From Symbiodinium natans (taxonomy: Eukaryota > Sar > Dinophyceae > Suessiales > Symbiodiniaceae), in assembly GCA_905221605.1 (NCBI GenBank), contig CAJNDS010000535.1, positions 1-64,000 on the forward strand: 64,000 nt of DNA, written 5' to 3'. The position numbers were made by a program, and so were the translations under genes. Below, piece by piece: positions 27,863 to 39,258 of the stretch (within the stretch, counting starts at the first letter, position 1; each line of letters opens with the position of its first letter). The notes beneath the pieces were generated by a model that saw only the letters and a program-made list of their open reading frames with translations, did no database searches and had not been told where the DNA came from.

Positions 27863-27975
27863 CCTAGGATGCCCAGTAGTACCCTTATTCCCTTTTTGGT
27901 AGGTTTAGGCTCCCTTATAAACCCCTTTAAGCAAAAAAGGGCACCCTTTTTCATCCTAGGTTACTGGGCAACCTA
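27863..27975 (+). mobile_element. MITE-like repeat M1, copy 1
   Basis: Terminal inverted repeats CTAGGATGCCCAGTAG / TTACTGGGCAACCTAG around TACCCTTATTCCCTTTTT and AAAAAAGGGCACCC. Relatives at 40,758-40,877, 47,449-47,540, 52,861-52,969 and 55,171-55,282. Confidence 0.7.
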
Positions 27976-28212
27976 GTACCCTAAACCCTAGACCCTAGTC
28001 CCTAAACCCTAAAGCGATGGACCAAAGTCCCGAGGCCTAGAGACCCCATGTGCCAGCCCGCTCGTTGCTGTTTTGGGGGTGAGGGGTTTAAGAGTCGAAG
28101 GTTTGGGGTTTCAGAGTGTAGGGTTGTCTACATTAGGGTCCCTAGTATCGTAAGGCCCCCATGTCAGAGAAGCCAATGAAGCCGCGGGTTCAGCTTAGCG
28201 TCTGTAGGTTTA
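27976..28212 (+). other. Spacer, no gene seen
   Basis: Short CCCTAAA-like start, then about 200 bp of mixed sequence with TTTAGGG-like words, up to the right inverted-repeat arm. Confidence 0.6.
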
Positions 28213-29721
28213 GGGTTTAGGGCTTAGGGTGTAGCACGGGTCAGCTGTACGCAGTTGTGTGCAGACATGCCCACCCCAAGGCCACCCAAACACTACTCAA
28301 AACGAAACTAAGCCGGAGCCAGCCAAACCAAAGCCAGCCCACCTTCAAACACTTCTGCGTCCACCACTGTACTTCGGACTAATACCTAATATGCTTTCTG
28401 ATGTCATGGAGCTTGCCTATGAAGATGCCCTGCTGCCAGGTAACATTTAAGAAGATGTTTTGAGAAAGTCATCAATTAGAATTAGGAGTTTTGGAGAGAA
28501 AAATTAGGTTTCGCGTTGGGGGGCATCTTCGGCCGCAGGGCCTTTTCATTGTCCCTATTCTCTTTGCCGGAGTGTCGAGAATGTACGGCGAAAGGCCTGT
28601 TGTTCTAAAGATACCGCGCGAAGGTCATGTCTAGAAGCTTCCGAGAGAAAAACTAGGTTTGACGTTGAGGCGAAAGGCCTGTTGTTCTAAAGAAACCGTA
28701 GAAGGTCATGTCTAGAGGCTTGGAGAGAAGAAACCCTGTGTTGTATTCGGGGAAGTCTTCGGCCGGAGGGCCTTCTCATTGTTTCTGTTCTTTTGCCGGA
28801 GTGTCAAGGCTGCATGGCAAAAGGCTTGTTGCTCCAAAGAGACCTTGTGAACTTCCGAAAGAAAAACCAGGTTTTGCGTTGGGGGAGATTGTCAAGGCTG
28901 CGTGGCAGCCACCCCCCCCCCCAACTTGATTTCGAGGGGGGCTGCATGGAGAAGGCCTGTTTTAAAGATGCCGTGTGAAGGTCATGAGAAAATCAGGGCC
29001 TTCTCATTGTTTCTATTCGCTTTGCCGGAGTGTCAAGGCTGGGTGGCAAAAGGCCCGGTGTCCGGGCAGCCCCCAAATTCACTTCGGATAGGGGGGGGGG
29101 GGTATCCGTTTTAAAGGGCGCGCCTCCGCCAAGCATTGACCCCCCCGGCAATTGAATTCGGATAGGGGGGGTATCCTGGTGAAAGGCCCGGGCAGCCCCC
29201 AAATTGACGTCGGATAGGGGGGGTATCCGTTTCAAAGGCCCGGGACCCCCCGCAATTGAATTCGGATAGGGGGGGGGGGTATCCTGGTTAAAGGCCCGGG
29301 CAGCCCCCAAATTGACTTCGGATAGGGAGGGGGGGGGGGTATCCGTTTTAAAGGCCCGGGGCCCCCCCACAATTGATTTCGGATAGGGGGGGGGTATCCT
29401 GGTTAAAGGCCCGGGCAGCCCCCAAATTGACTTCGGATAGGGGGGGGGGTATCCGTTTTAAAGGCCCGGGGCCAACCCGCAATTGAACTCGGATAGGGGG
29501 GGGGGGTATCCGTTTTAAAGGGCGCGCCTCCGCCCAGCAAAATGGCCAGGTTTAGGGTAATACAATATATATCAGGGACTTGCTAGGCGACTCTAGCTAG
29601 GCGACTCTCCTCAGGGGTGTAGCCTGCAGGCTTCGCTGCCCAGCTCAGCCTGCTTGGTCTCGCTGCCGCTCGACAGCGCCCGCCTACCCCAACAGAAGTG
29701 AGAGGGGTGGCGGGCGGGTTT
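28213..29721 (-). repeat. Large inverted repeat, right arm
   Basis: Reverse complement of 8,131-9,634, including the 62-bp alternating tandem repeat (about 29,065-29,525). The outer edge runs into TTTAGGG-like sequence and the inner edge into TTTAGGG, so the mirror symmetry includes the first telomere-type units. Confidence 0.95.
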
Positions 29722-29751
29722 AGGGTTCAGGGTTTACGGTTTGGGGTGTAC

Positions 29752-29887
29752 TTGGAGGTTCATGGTACTTAGTAACCCAACTATAACTGCACTTACAACC
29801 CAATTATAACCCCAGTGGGGTACTTCAGGGGCTTTGGTGGGTTATAACTACACTTATCATGGGCTCCTAAGTACCCTGAAGTTCCAA
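29752..29887 (+). mobile_element. MITE-like repeat M3, copy 1
   Basis: Terminal inverted repeats TTGGAGGTTCATGGTACTTAG-like / CTAAGTACCCTGAAGTTCCAA; interior TATAACTGCACTTA / TAACTACACTTAT also inverted. Relative at 42,313-42,500. Confidence 0.75.
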
Positions 29888-29956
29888 GCAGGGTTATGGT
29901 GTAGTTTTAGCCGTATGACCTTGAAACCCTAAAACCCTACAACCCAATCTTCCGAG

Positions 29957-30055
29957 GTCCGCGCTGCTCGTCCAGAACTTCGAGCCCCGGCGCTGCCTCG
30001 AGTCCCTGGCCAGCGCCGCCAGGCAAATGCTCGGCGGACTTGTCACGGGGAGCCC
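29957..30055 (+). CDS. Exon-like coding island, unknown product
   Basis: Acceptor CTTCCGAG. The frame one base in reads SALLVQNFEPRR, then CLESLASAARQML. Followed after 30 bp by a (CCCTAAA)n array. No clear donor; the frame runs into the array and stops. The opposite strand is also open, so the strand is not certain. Confidence 0.35.
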
Positions 30056-32417
30056 TAAACTATAAACCTTTATAACCATATGCCCTAAACCCTAAACCCT
30101 AAACCCTAAACCCTAAACCCTAAACCCTAAACCCTAAACCGCAAGGCGGCCGAAGGCCAGCAAGGTTCTGGGCGCCGACTTGCAGGACGCTGGGAGTTCT
30201 CTGGTCACCGTAGGGTTGAGGAGGGGTTTAGGGTTTGGGGTTCAGGGTTTAGGGTTTAGGGTTTAGGGTTTAGGGCTAGGGGTTTCATATTTTGCTGGGT
30301 TCGGTTATGTCGCATGTTGGATAAAACCCCAAACCGACCCAACGCGAAACCCCAAACCCTAAGCCACGAACAAGGAACCCTTAAGCCCTAAACCCTAGTT
30401 AAGCCCTGAACCCGAATCCCTAAGCCATAAGCCCTAAATCCTAAACGCTGAGCAAGCAAACCTTCAAGGTGTACCGGTGCATTGGGGAGCTTCAGGGACC
30501 CGACGAGCAGCTTGTGGGGGCAGGGGGCTAGAAGCTCAAGGCTTTGGCATTTCAGGGCTTCGGGCTTAGGGCTTGGGGTTTAGGCGTTAGGCTTAAGGGC
30601 TTAGGGTTCGCCGCAAACTCTTAAACAGGCTAAGCCCCAAAGGGGTTAGGCTTCTCCGTTTGTTTTGGGGCTCCATGTCCATAGCACGCTCCAAAATCTC
30701 AAGCCGACTTAGGCGTGCTTGGGTCTTAGTGCTGTAAGGGCTGAGGCTCAAAAACAACCAGAAAACCTTGGGGGCGTATTTTCGGTGTAGGGCTTACAAA
30801 GGCCCAAAACCCCAAAGCCTAAACCCTAAACCCTAGACCCTAAAACCCTAACCGAAACCCTAAACCCTAAACCCAAATAGGTGTATCCGGCCCAAGCTTA
30901 GCCTGTGTCACATCTCTCCAGGACCTTCGCGAGCGCCCCTTGCCAGCACGTCTACTACCCCTAAACCCTAAACCCTAGGCCCTTCTCTCGAAACACGAGG
31001 TGCTCAAGTCCTAAACCCTACGCCCTAAGCCCTAAGCCCGAAACCCTAAACCCTAAACCCTAAACCCTAAACCCTAGACCCCCAACCTTTGCTTCCCCCA
31101 GCTGTTGCAGAGCAGCTGAGGCATTGAGCGACTCGAGGAGGCAGCCGAGGCGGGGCCTCAGGGGCTTTAGGGCTTTAGGGGGGGGCTTCCGGGTTCGGTT
31201 TAGGGTTTAGGGTTTAGGGTTTAGGGTTTAGGGTGTAGGGTTTAGGGTTTAGGGTTTAGGGTTCAGGGTTTAGGGTTTAGGGTCTAGGGTTTAGGGTTTA
31301 GGGTTCAGTGTTTGGGGTTTGGGGTTTAGCGTTTAAGGTTCAGGGTTTGGGGTTTGGGGTTTGGGGTTTGGGGTTCAGGGGGGCTTGAGGGCCTTGGGGG
31401 GGCTTCTGGGTTCGGTTTAGGGTTTAGGGTTTAGGATTTAAGGGTTTAGGGTTTAGGGTTCAAGGCTTAGGGCTTAGGGTTTAGGTTTAGGGTTTAGGGT
31501 CTAGGGTTCAGGTTTTGTCGGCTTTTGTTGGTTGTTTTCTCCTTTTGCTGGGCTTTGGGTTTTAGGGTTCAGGGTGGCGGGGGAGGCTAGGGGCCTCAGT
31601 GTCTTAGGGCCTCAGGGAGCAGAGCTGCGAGCCTAAATCCGAGTTCAGCCTTTAGGAATGTTTCGAGTTTAGGGTTTGGGGTTAAGGGTTAAGGGTTTAG
31701 GGTTTACGGTTTAGGGTTTAGGTTTTAGGGTTTAGGATGTCCCTAAACCCTAAGCCCTAAGCTTATAGGGCTTTGAGGGCTTCGTTCGGCTTGCGAAACT
31801 TTACTCCCAAACCTCAACCCTCGACTCTAGAGTCCGAAACCCTAAGCCCTAAACCCCAAACCTCTATAAACCCCACCAAACTCCAGCGCCCCAAGCGTCA
31901 TTTTTGCCCTCGCCCTAAACCCTAAACCCTAAACCCAAGCCCCACATGCCTTCTTTGGGCCTAAACTTAACCCCAACCAAAAAGACCCCATAACCCCTAA
32001 CCCATAAACCCTACACCCGAAACCCTAACCCCTATGTTCTTAAACCCTAAACCCTAAAACCTAAACCCTAAACCCCTAAACCCTAAACACAACCCTAAAC
32101 CCTAAACCCTAAAGCCCAAACCCCAAACCCTAAACCCCAAACCCTAAACCCCAAACCCTAAACCCTAAACCCAAACCGCCTTTGCGGCGCGAGGCGCTGG
32201 AGGCGCAGGAGCCGCCTGCGAAGCGACTCAGAGGCGTCGCGCGAGGGAGCTCAAACCCTAAACCCTCAATCTTGAGGGGTGTAAGATGAGGGTTAAGGGT
32301 TTAGGGTTAAGGGTTTAGGGTTTAGGGATCAGGTAGTGTTTAGGTAGGGTTTAGGGTTTCGGGTTGGTAGTTTAGGGTTTAGTGTGTAGGGTTTCGAGGG
32401 GACCCTTCATCTTTTTC
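30056..32417 (+). repeat. Telomere-type mosaic with short islands
   Basis: CCCTAAA at 30,085-30,140 and 31,030-31,080; TTTAGGG with TTTGGGG variants at 31,197-31,380 and 31,415-31,510. Possible coding islands at 30,141-30,215, 30,447-30,530 (frame LSKQTFKVYRCIGELQ, ends TAG) and 32,176-32,250 (PLRREALEAQEPPAKRL). None has two clear splice sites. Confidence 0.6.
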
Positions 32418-32570
32418 CCTATATAACCCCTGTATGTACCTTACATAGTCTCTATTTACCCAGGTAAACCCCTAAACCCTAAACCCTAAACCCTAAACCC
32501 TTAACCCTAAACACCTAAGATTCCCTACATCACCCCGAAGGTCCCTAACAAGGGTCCCTCCTTTAGAGTC
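32418..32570 (+). mobile_element. MITE-like repeat M6, copy 1, interrupted by CCCTAAA
   Basis: CTATATAACCCCTGTATGTA ... GGTCCCTAACAAGGGTCCCT, resembling 41,861-41,958 and the reverse complement of 57,121-57,210. A (CCCTAAA)n tract (32,467-32,508) sits in the middle and is absent from the other copies. Confidence 0.65.
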
Positions 32571-34896
32571 TTATTCTCCTGACCATCCTGAACAGTATCT
32601 CAGGGTGGCTACATGGTCCCTTAGTGGTTTTAGGGTTTAGGGTTTAGGGTTTAGGGTGTAGGGTTTAGGGTTTAGGGTTTAGGGTGTCGGGTTTAGTTTT
32701 TTAGCGTAGTTACATGGTTCCTGAATATGATTACCTTCTTTAAAGGGTTTGAAGTATGGGGGTTTGGCAATTGGTTCCCAATGAAGCGCCCATATGAAGG
32801 GACCATGCAACTACCCTTTGACCTTTTTTACGAGACTCTTTGGAACCCTAAACCCTAAACCCTAAACTCTAAACCCTAAACCCTAAACCCAAAACCCTAA
32901 ACCCTAAACCCTGTGTGGTTTAGGGCTTCAAGGCCTTCAGGGCTTTAGGGCCTTTAGGGGCTTAGGGTCTTTTGGGCTTTCGGGCCTCTAGGGTTTCGAG
33001 GTTTAAAGCTTAGGGTTTTAGGGCTTTAAGGGCTTACAGGGTTTCCGAACTTGGTACATTCTTTGTGTTTTTTTGTGTCCAAAGAGCAACTTACCTAGGA
33101 GGTAGTATCAACCTCGTCAGGGTGCGGGGGTTGTGAGGTTAGGTGCTTTGGGGAACCCTAAGCCCTAAGCCCTAAGCCCTAAGCCCAAATCCCTAAGCCC
33201 TAAGCCCTAAGCCCTAATCCCTAAGCCCTAAGCCCTAAACCCTAAACCCTAAACCCTAAACCCAAAACCCAACCTGAAAGCTGCATGACATCTGAATCAG
33301 CACAGCTTCGTTGGTGAGAAGGATGAAGAGCATTGCGCAATTGTCATGGACCAAGTCAAGGAGCCCGCAGACTGCCGTTGAGTGCCTCGGCAACCCGCCA
33401 CAAGAACCTGGTAACAAGCGGGTGGGCAAAGCACCTCGCCCAGAGGGGCTTTGCGTGGTGAAGGCGCCAAGATGCCGTCTGGGCTCTTGGCTCAGCTGAC
33501 ACATAGACATAGAGTGCGTGTCGACCCTCATAAAACCCCAAAACTCAAAACCCTAAGCCCTAAGCCCTAAACCCTAAAACCCTAAACCCTAAACTCCTAA
33601 ACCCCTAAACCCTAAACCCTAAACCCTAAACCCTAAACCCTAAACCCTAAACCCTAAACCCTAGACCCTAGACCCTAGACCCTAGACCCTAGACCCTAGA
33701 CCCTAAAGCCCAAACCCTGTGTCGCCAACCCCCTATGCCCTACACCCTAAGCCCTGCACCCCTCCATGTCGAATAGTCATCCAACGAAGAATAATGGCAG
33801 TAGCATGTTACTCGTCGCAACTGTCGTAAAGACAATTCTACAAGTCTGAGCATTGCTAAAGAGAAAGTAAGGAAGTACGAACCCCGAAGCCGCACACCCG
33901 CAAGCACAAACCCCAAACCCCAAACCCCTAACCCCAAACCCTCAAGCCTCAACCCTAAACCCTAAATCCTAAACCCTATAAACCCTGAACCCTAAACCCT
34001 ATAAACCCTAAACCCTATAAACCCTAAACCCTATAAACCCTAAACCCTATAAACCCTAAACCCTATAAACCCTGAACCCTAAAGCAGGTGGCGAGCCTGA
34101 CGAGGAAGCCGTGCACCCCGAGGCGAGACCCGGCCCGTCGGGGCTAAGGGCTTCCTAGAACCTCAGCTTTATGAACCCAAGAACCACGCTTCCCCTTGAC
34201 AGTAGGGTTTAGGGTTTAGGGTTTAGGGTTTAGGGTTTAGGGTTTAGGGTTTAGGGTTTAGGGTTTAGGGTTTAGGGTTTAGGGTTTAGGGTTTAGGGTA
34301 AACCCTAAACCCTAAACCAAAATCCTGGAGTTGAGGATGATTAGGGGTTCAGGGCGGTCCGGGGCTTTAGGGTGGTTCCGCGTCTACGTAGGCCTTAAGT
34401 GTTTAGGATTTAGGGTTTAGGGTTTAGGGTTAGCGTTTAGGGTTTAGGGTTTAGGGTTTAGGGTTTCGGGTTTAGGGTTTAGGGAGTTTAGGGAGTTTTC
34501 GGGGGTTTGGGACCTTGAGTATATCTCTTGCTAACCCCGGCGTTTGGCCACTTTAGGCTTGCAGTGTTGACAGTTTGTGGGTGCGACATGAACCCTAAAT
34601 CCCCAAGCCTTTCTGAACCCCGCAAGCCCTGTGAAACCAGAACCCCCCCCCCCCCCCACCGCAAAACAACGAAAAGAAAGAAGAAAACAGAAACAACAAC
34701 CTCAACCCTGAACCCTAAACCCTAAACCCCAAACACCGTATATAAATATACATATGAATATCAGTAAATAAATAAATACATATTATATATATATATATGT
34801 AAAATATATATATATATATATATGTATACATATCCCCTAGACCCTAAACCCTAAACCCGAGACCCTAAACCCTAAACCCTGAACCGTCTTCCTTAG
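32571..34896 (+). repeat. Telomere-type mosaic, CCCTATAAA variant and AT microsatellite
   Basis: TTTAGGG at 32,635-32,695; CCCTAAG variant at 33,155-33,235; CCCTAAA then CCCTAGA at 33,590-33,710; CCCTATAAA 16-bp alternation at 33,965-34,080; TTTAGGG at 34,197-34,298 meeting CCCTAAA head-on at 34,299; AT repeat at 34,740-34,830. An open frame 33,311-33,499 (61 codons and stop) and an island at 34,086-34,165 may be exons. Confidence 0.7.
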
Positions 34897-34975
34897 TGAA
34901 GGGGGCACGCCGGCAGGCGCAGGACGTCCCTGCTCCGGAGATCGAGCTGTGCAGCCCTCGCGGAGACAAAAAGAG
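34897..34975 (+). CDS. Exon-like coding island, unknown product
   Basis: Acceptor GTCTTCCTTAG after CCCTAAA units. The frame two bases in reads KGARRQAQDVPAPEIELC then SPRGDKKRG. It runs into GGGTTCGGGTTTAGGG. A second frame is also open, so the product is uncertain. Confidence 0.4.
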
Positions 34976-36260
34976 GGGTTCGGGTTTAGGGTTTAGCGTT
35001 TAGGGTTTAGGGTTTAGGGCTCAACCTTTGTGGGCTTTGGGCAACCCTATCTAAACCATAGACCGGTTTAGGGTTTAGGGTTTGGGTTCACGGCTTCGGG
35101 CTCATTAGGCTTTAGCTTTGGTATGGGGCCTGGCAAGGGCTAGACGTTGAATGCGTAGCATTCTTTCAGACAACGGAGGGGGTGATCTTGACCTGCTTGG
35201 CAGCGTAGATGCACCATGCACCCGGAACCCGACGACACCGCCTAGATGCTACCCTAAGCACTAACCTTAACCCCTAAACCCTAAAGCCCTAAACCCGAAA
35301 CCCTAACCCCCAAATGCGAATTAAACCAGCCTCAGCCCTAGCCCTTAAACATCTTAAGCCCCAAGCCCTGTAAGCCCCAAAACCCTGAACCAGCATAAGC
35401 CCTAACCTTAAAAGTCCTAACCCTATAAACCCTGTAAACCCTATAAACCCTATAAACCCTGTAAACCCTGTAAACCCTATAAACCCTATAAACCCTAAAA
35501 TTCCCCCAAGCCCTAAACCCTAAACCCTAAACCCTAAACCCTAAACCCTGAACCCTAAACCCTAAACCCTATAAACCCTCAAATTCCCCCAAGCCCTGAG
35601 CCTTTGCACCCCTGGAGGCCTTTACAAAGCTTCAAGGGGCTGGGGACCTCTACAACCCACGGGTTTAGGGTTTAGGGTTTAGGGTTTAGGGTTTAGGGTT
35701 TGCCTAAATAGCTCCCCCTAAACCCAAAGAAACTAAAAGCTTACAAGCCCTATGAAACCTTAAACCCTATAAGCCCTCAAGACCCGAAGCTCAACATGTT
35801 GTAGGTTTACCGTCAGGATCCGTCAGGGCAGATAGGGTTTAGGATGTCAAGGTTGAAGGTTGAGGGACCTAGGCCCTATAAGCCCTGAAACAGGGTGCGG
35901 TTCAGGGTTTAGGGGTTTAGGGGTTTGGTGTTTTAGGGTTTAGGGTTTAGGGTTGAGGGTTTAGGGTTTTGGGTTTAGGGTTTAGGGTTTAGCTGCGTAA
36001 ATTATAGCGAGGTCAGCGAGGTCACCGCCGAAATTACTAAACCCCACACCCTAAACCCTAACACACATTTCAAGATGCCGAAGCCCCCCATGACCCTGGG
36101 CAAGGCCGGCGCCTAAATCCTGCTGCAGCTGCCCCGCTTGGCACGCTTGGTCTTCCTCCCTTAACCCTAAACCCCACACCCTAAACCCTAAACCCTAACC
36201 CTGGACCCTAAACCCTAAACCCTAAACCCTAACCCTAAACCCTAAACCCTTAACCTTGAG
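34976..36260 (+). repeat. Telomere-type mosaic
   Basis: TTTAGGG at 34,980-35,020, 35,660-35,700 and 35,930-35,990; CCCTATAAA/CCCTGTAAA variants at 35,420-35,495; CCCTAAA at 35,510-35,570 and 36,170-36,245. The AAATTCCCCCAAGCCCT motif occurs twice (35,499 and 35,580). No gene seen in the longer gaps. Confidence 0.75.
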
Positions 36261-36380
36261 TCAGAGGAACCCGAAAGCCCCAAAGCCCCCAAACGGATCC
36301 ACTTCTTGGTTGAAGACGGCGCTACCATCATGTGTCAGCTGGACCTTTTCTCTCTTTCTTGGCGCAAAGCTTTCATGTAA
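36261..36380 (+). CDS. Exon-like 3' coding island with stop
   Basis: Acceptor AACCTTGAG after CCCTTAA. 39 codons: SEEPESPKAPKRIHFLVEDG then a hydrophobic end, and TAA at 36,378-36,380. Likely a last exon on the + strand; family not recognised. Confidence 0.45.
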   Translation, partial: SEEPESPKAPKRIHFLVEDGATIMCQLDLFSLSWRKAFM

Positions 36381-36542
36381 AGTCTCGACAAAACTTGCAC
36401 CCCCTAGAGCCAGAACCCCGAAACTCTCAATCCTAAACTCCGCAACTCAACCCCAAAGGCCCCAGCTAAGGTTTAGGGTTCAGGGTTTAGGGTTTAGGGT
36501 TTAGGGTTTAGGGTAAACACCAAGCCCTAGAACCCAATGCCA

Positions 36543-36628
36543 GTCCCTGGCATTCGTCAAGTCGCTGAACTCCGATGTGGACGAGCTCACACGAGAGCCG
36601 AAAGGCCAGCCTGCTGAGTCGGATCTGC
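36543..36628 (+). CDS. Exon-like coding island, unknown product
   Basis: Acceptor CCAATGCCAG. Frame 1 reads SLAFVKSLNSDVDELTREPK. Preceded by TTTAGGG units (36,478-36,512) and followed by CCCCAAA/CCCTAAA sequence. No GT donor at the end, so a non-canonical donor or a pseudo-exon must be assumed. Confidence 0.4.
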
Positions 36629-36735
36629 ATCCAAACCCCAAACCCCAACCCCAAACCCTAAACCCTAAACCCTCAGCCCTAAACCCTAAGCCCTAAACCC
36701 TAAACCCTAAACCCTATAAACCCTCAAATTCCCCT

Positions 36736-36965
36736 GGGCTCAGGGTTCAAAACTTCGGGTTTCACGTCGAAACCCTAAGACCTAAGACCAAGGCCCCTGC
36801 CCAAAGCCCCGTACCAAAACCCGACCCAAGCCCGAAACCCCTAAACCCCTAAACCCCTAAACCCCTAAACCCCTAAACCCCTAAACCCCTAAACCCCTAA
36901 ACCCCTAAACCCCTAAACCCCTAAGCCCCTAAACCCCTAAACCCCTAAACCCCTAAACCCCTAAA
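36736..36965 (+). repeat. Duplicated block with (CCCCTAAA)n, copy 1
   Basis: About 105 bp of unique sequence plus the attached (CCCCTAAA)n array recur exactly at 38,658-38,950 (offset 1,922). The arrays differ in length and in one variant unit. Confidence 0.9.
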
Positions 36966-37028
36966 CCCCCAACCCCCAAACCCTAAACCCTAAACCCCAA
37001 ACCCCAAACCCTAAACCCTCTCATGGAG

Positions 37029-37129
37029 GCTGCGCGGTGATCAAGGAGGTCTGCAAGCGGCCGGAGGGCTTCAACTGGCAAACGGCGCAGCGGCCCCGAC
37101 TCGGGCTGGGGCTAGTGGAGGTGTTGAAG
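37029..37129 (+). CDS. Exon-like coding island, unknown product
   Basis: Acceptor CATGGAG and donor GTTTCT at 37,130. The frame two bases in reads CAVIKEVCKRPEGFNWQTAQ and continues to VEVLK. Another frame is open too. Arrays lie on both sides. Confidence 0.45.
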
Positions 37130-39008
37130 GTTTCTTCACCCTAAACCGGCCCTAAGCCCTAAACCTAAACCCCAGACCCTAGACCCCAAACCCAAAGCCC
37201 CAAACCCTAAACCTAAGCCCCAGGCTCCCGAAGTTTCCAGGGTGTGGCCCCTCGACTCGAAAAGCTGCTCAAAGTTTTAGGGTTTGGGGGTTTAGGGTTT
37301 AGGGTGTAGGGTGTTTAGGGTTTAGGGTGTAAGGGCGCAAGGGTTTAAGGGTTAAGGGGTTTAAGTGTTTAGGGTGTCAGGGCTTCGGAAATATGGACGG
37401 AGACTGTAACTCGTATGTGGTCAGTTTTCTGCAAAGCGCTGTATGCGTGCATGTATTGTTGTAATGAATGAATGTATGTATGTATGTATGTACGTACGCA
37501 TGTATGTATGTACGTACGTACGTATGTATGTATGTATGTATGTATGTATGTATATATGTGCATCTTCACCTTTAGGTCGTTTAGGGTTTAGGATATACCT
37601 TCCAGGGTTTAGGGTTTAAGGTTTATGGTTTAGGGTTTAGGGTGCAGGGTGCAGGGTTTAGGTGGCCCTGTACTAGACTGTTCAGCCTGATGTCTTGCCA
37701 ATCCGGAAAGTACTGATGCTGCTATGAGGAGACTAAACCCTAAACCCTAAGCCCTAAACCCCAAACCCCAAACCCTAAACCCTAAACCCTAAACCCTAAA
37801 CCCTAAACCCTAAACCGCAGCTCAAGGTGCGTTTGCAGCGGGAACTGGGATTACGTGCGCAGCTTATGCTTGGGGCGGGGGGGGAGTCCAACCTCAAGCC
37901 CTGGGCCCCTATCCCAAAAATAGGGTTTAGGGTTTAGGGTTTAGGGTTGCGGGTTTAGGGTTTGGGGTTTAGGGTTTAGGGTTGAGGGTTTAGGGTTTAG
38001 GGTTTCGGGTTTAGGGCTTAGGGGCATGTGCACGTCCCGTGGCACATCCGAGCACCATTGGGCTTTTTCAGGTTTTGCGTGATGAGGGGTACGATACCCT
38101 AAACCCCAAACCCTAGTCCCTAAACCCTAAACCCTAAACCCTAAACCCTAAACCCTAAACTGTTCGTATAAGGGGGAACATCCCAAGTGATGAGCTTTTG
38201 CTGGTTTCACGGTTTAAACAACCTCAAAATCCGACATCTCAAGGACTGGTTTACAACACCCTAAACCCTAAACCCTTGTCAACACCCTAAACCCCAAACC
38301 CTAAACCCTAAACCTTTGTCAAAACCCTAAACCCCTAAACCCTGAACCCTGAACCCTATTCTTGCCATGTGGTCTAGGCTTGGACCCAAGGATTTCGGGT
38401 TTTGGGGGTTAAGGGCTTGGGGGTTAGGGTTTAGGGTTAGGGCTTAGGGCTTAGGGCTTAGGGCTTAGGGTTTAGGGTTTAGGGTTTAGGGTTTAGGGTT
38501 TAGGGTTTAGGGTTTAGGGTTCAGGGTTTAGGGTTTAGGGTTCAGGGTTTCGGGTTTAGGGTTTAGGGTTTAGGGTTTAGGGTTTAGGGTTTAGTAGGCT
38601 TTCGGGATTAGGGCCCAGGGCTCAGGGTTTAGGGCTGTAGAGTTGAGGGCCTTCGGTGGGCTCAGGGTTCAAAACTTCGGGTTTCACGTCGAAACCCTAA
38701 GACCTAAGACCAAGGCCCCTGCCCAAAGCCCCGTACCAAAACCCGACCCAAGCCCGAAACCCCTAAACCCCTAAACCCCTAAACCCCTAAACCCCTAAAC
38801 CCCTAAACCCCTAAACCCCTAAACCCCTAAACCCCTAAACCCCTAAACCCCTAAACCCCTAAACCCCTACACCCCTAAACCCCTAAACCCCTAAACCCCT
38901 AAACCCCTAAACCCCTAAACCCCTAAACCCCTAAACCCCTAAACCCCTAAACCCTAAACCCTAAACCTAAACCCTAAACCCTAAACCCTCACAACAATAC
39001 TACCTGGT
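37130..39008 (+). repeat. Telomere-type mosaic, ATGT microsatellite, second duplicated block
   Basis: ATGT/ACGT tetranucleotide repeat 37,460-37,557; CCCTAAA at 37,760-37,815 and 38,115-38,160; TTTAGGG at 37,920-38,020 and 38,440-38,595; duplicated block copy 2 at 38,658-38,950. No gene seen. Confidence 0.8.
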
Positions 39009-39150
39009 GTGAAGTACCAACTAAGTGGTGGAACAGTGTTCTGCAGGGCTGAGGCCGACGCCAGGCCATCCTTCATGCCGACGCTACACTTGCCTACCAT
39101 GCGCCGAGTGCAAATTCACACTCCGGCAAGTGGAACCATCTGGAGACTCC
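39009..39150 (+). CDS. Coding island, unknown product
   Basis: Open frame VKYQLSGGTVFCRAEADARP continuing through MPTLHLPTMRRVQIHTP to WRL, then CCCTAAA. Sits between CCCTAAA arrays. Splice sites not clear. Confidence 0.35.
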
Positions 39151-39187
39151 CCTAAACCCTAAACCCTAAACCCTAAACCCTAAATCC

Positions 39188-39258
39188 TGCCTACTCCTCC
39201 ACCACCATCCTGGATGTGAAGGAGTCGCTCAAGGTGACGGATTTTCGACTGGTACCCA
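39188..39258 (+). CDS. Exon-like coding island with GTGAGG donor
   Basis: Frame AYSSTTILDVKESLKVTDFR followed by LVP; donor GTGAGG at 39,259 and then GGGCGGTTTAGGG array. No AG lies in the pyrimidine-rich sequence just upstream, so the acceptor is either farther 3' (GTGAAG at 39,220) or non-canonical. Confidence 0.45.

Noticed and set aside
8131-29721. CRISPR or integron-like array
   Set aside because: The repeats are eukaryotic telomere-type units and satellites without regular unique spacers, and there are no cas or integrase genes of bacterial type.
29894-30079. Minus-strand 61-codon frame
   Set aside because: It overlaps the + strand island at 29,957 that has an AG acceptor; neighbouring islands are all on +. 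Not fully excluded.
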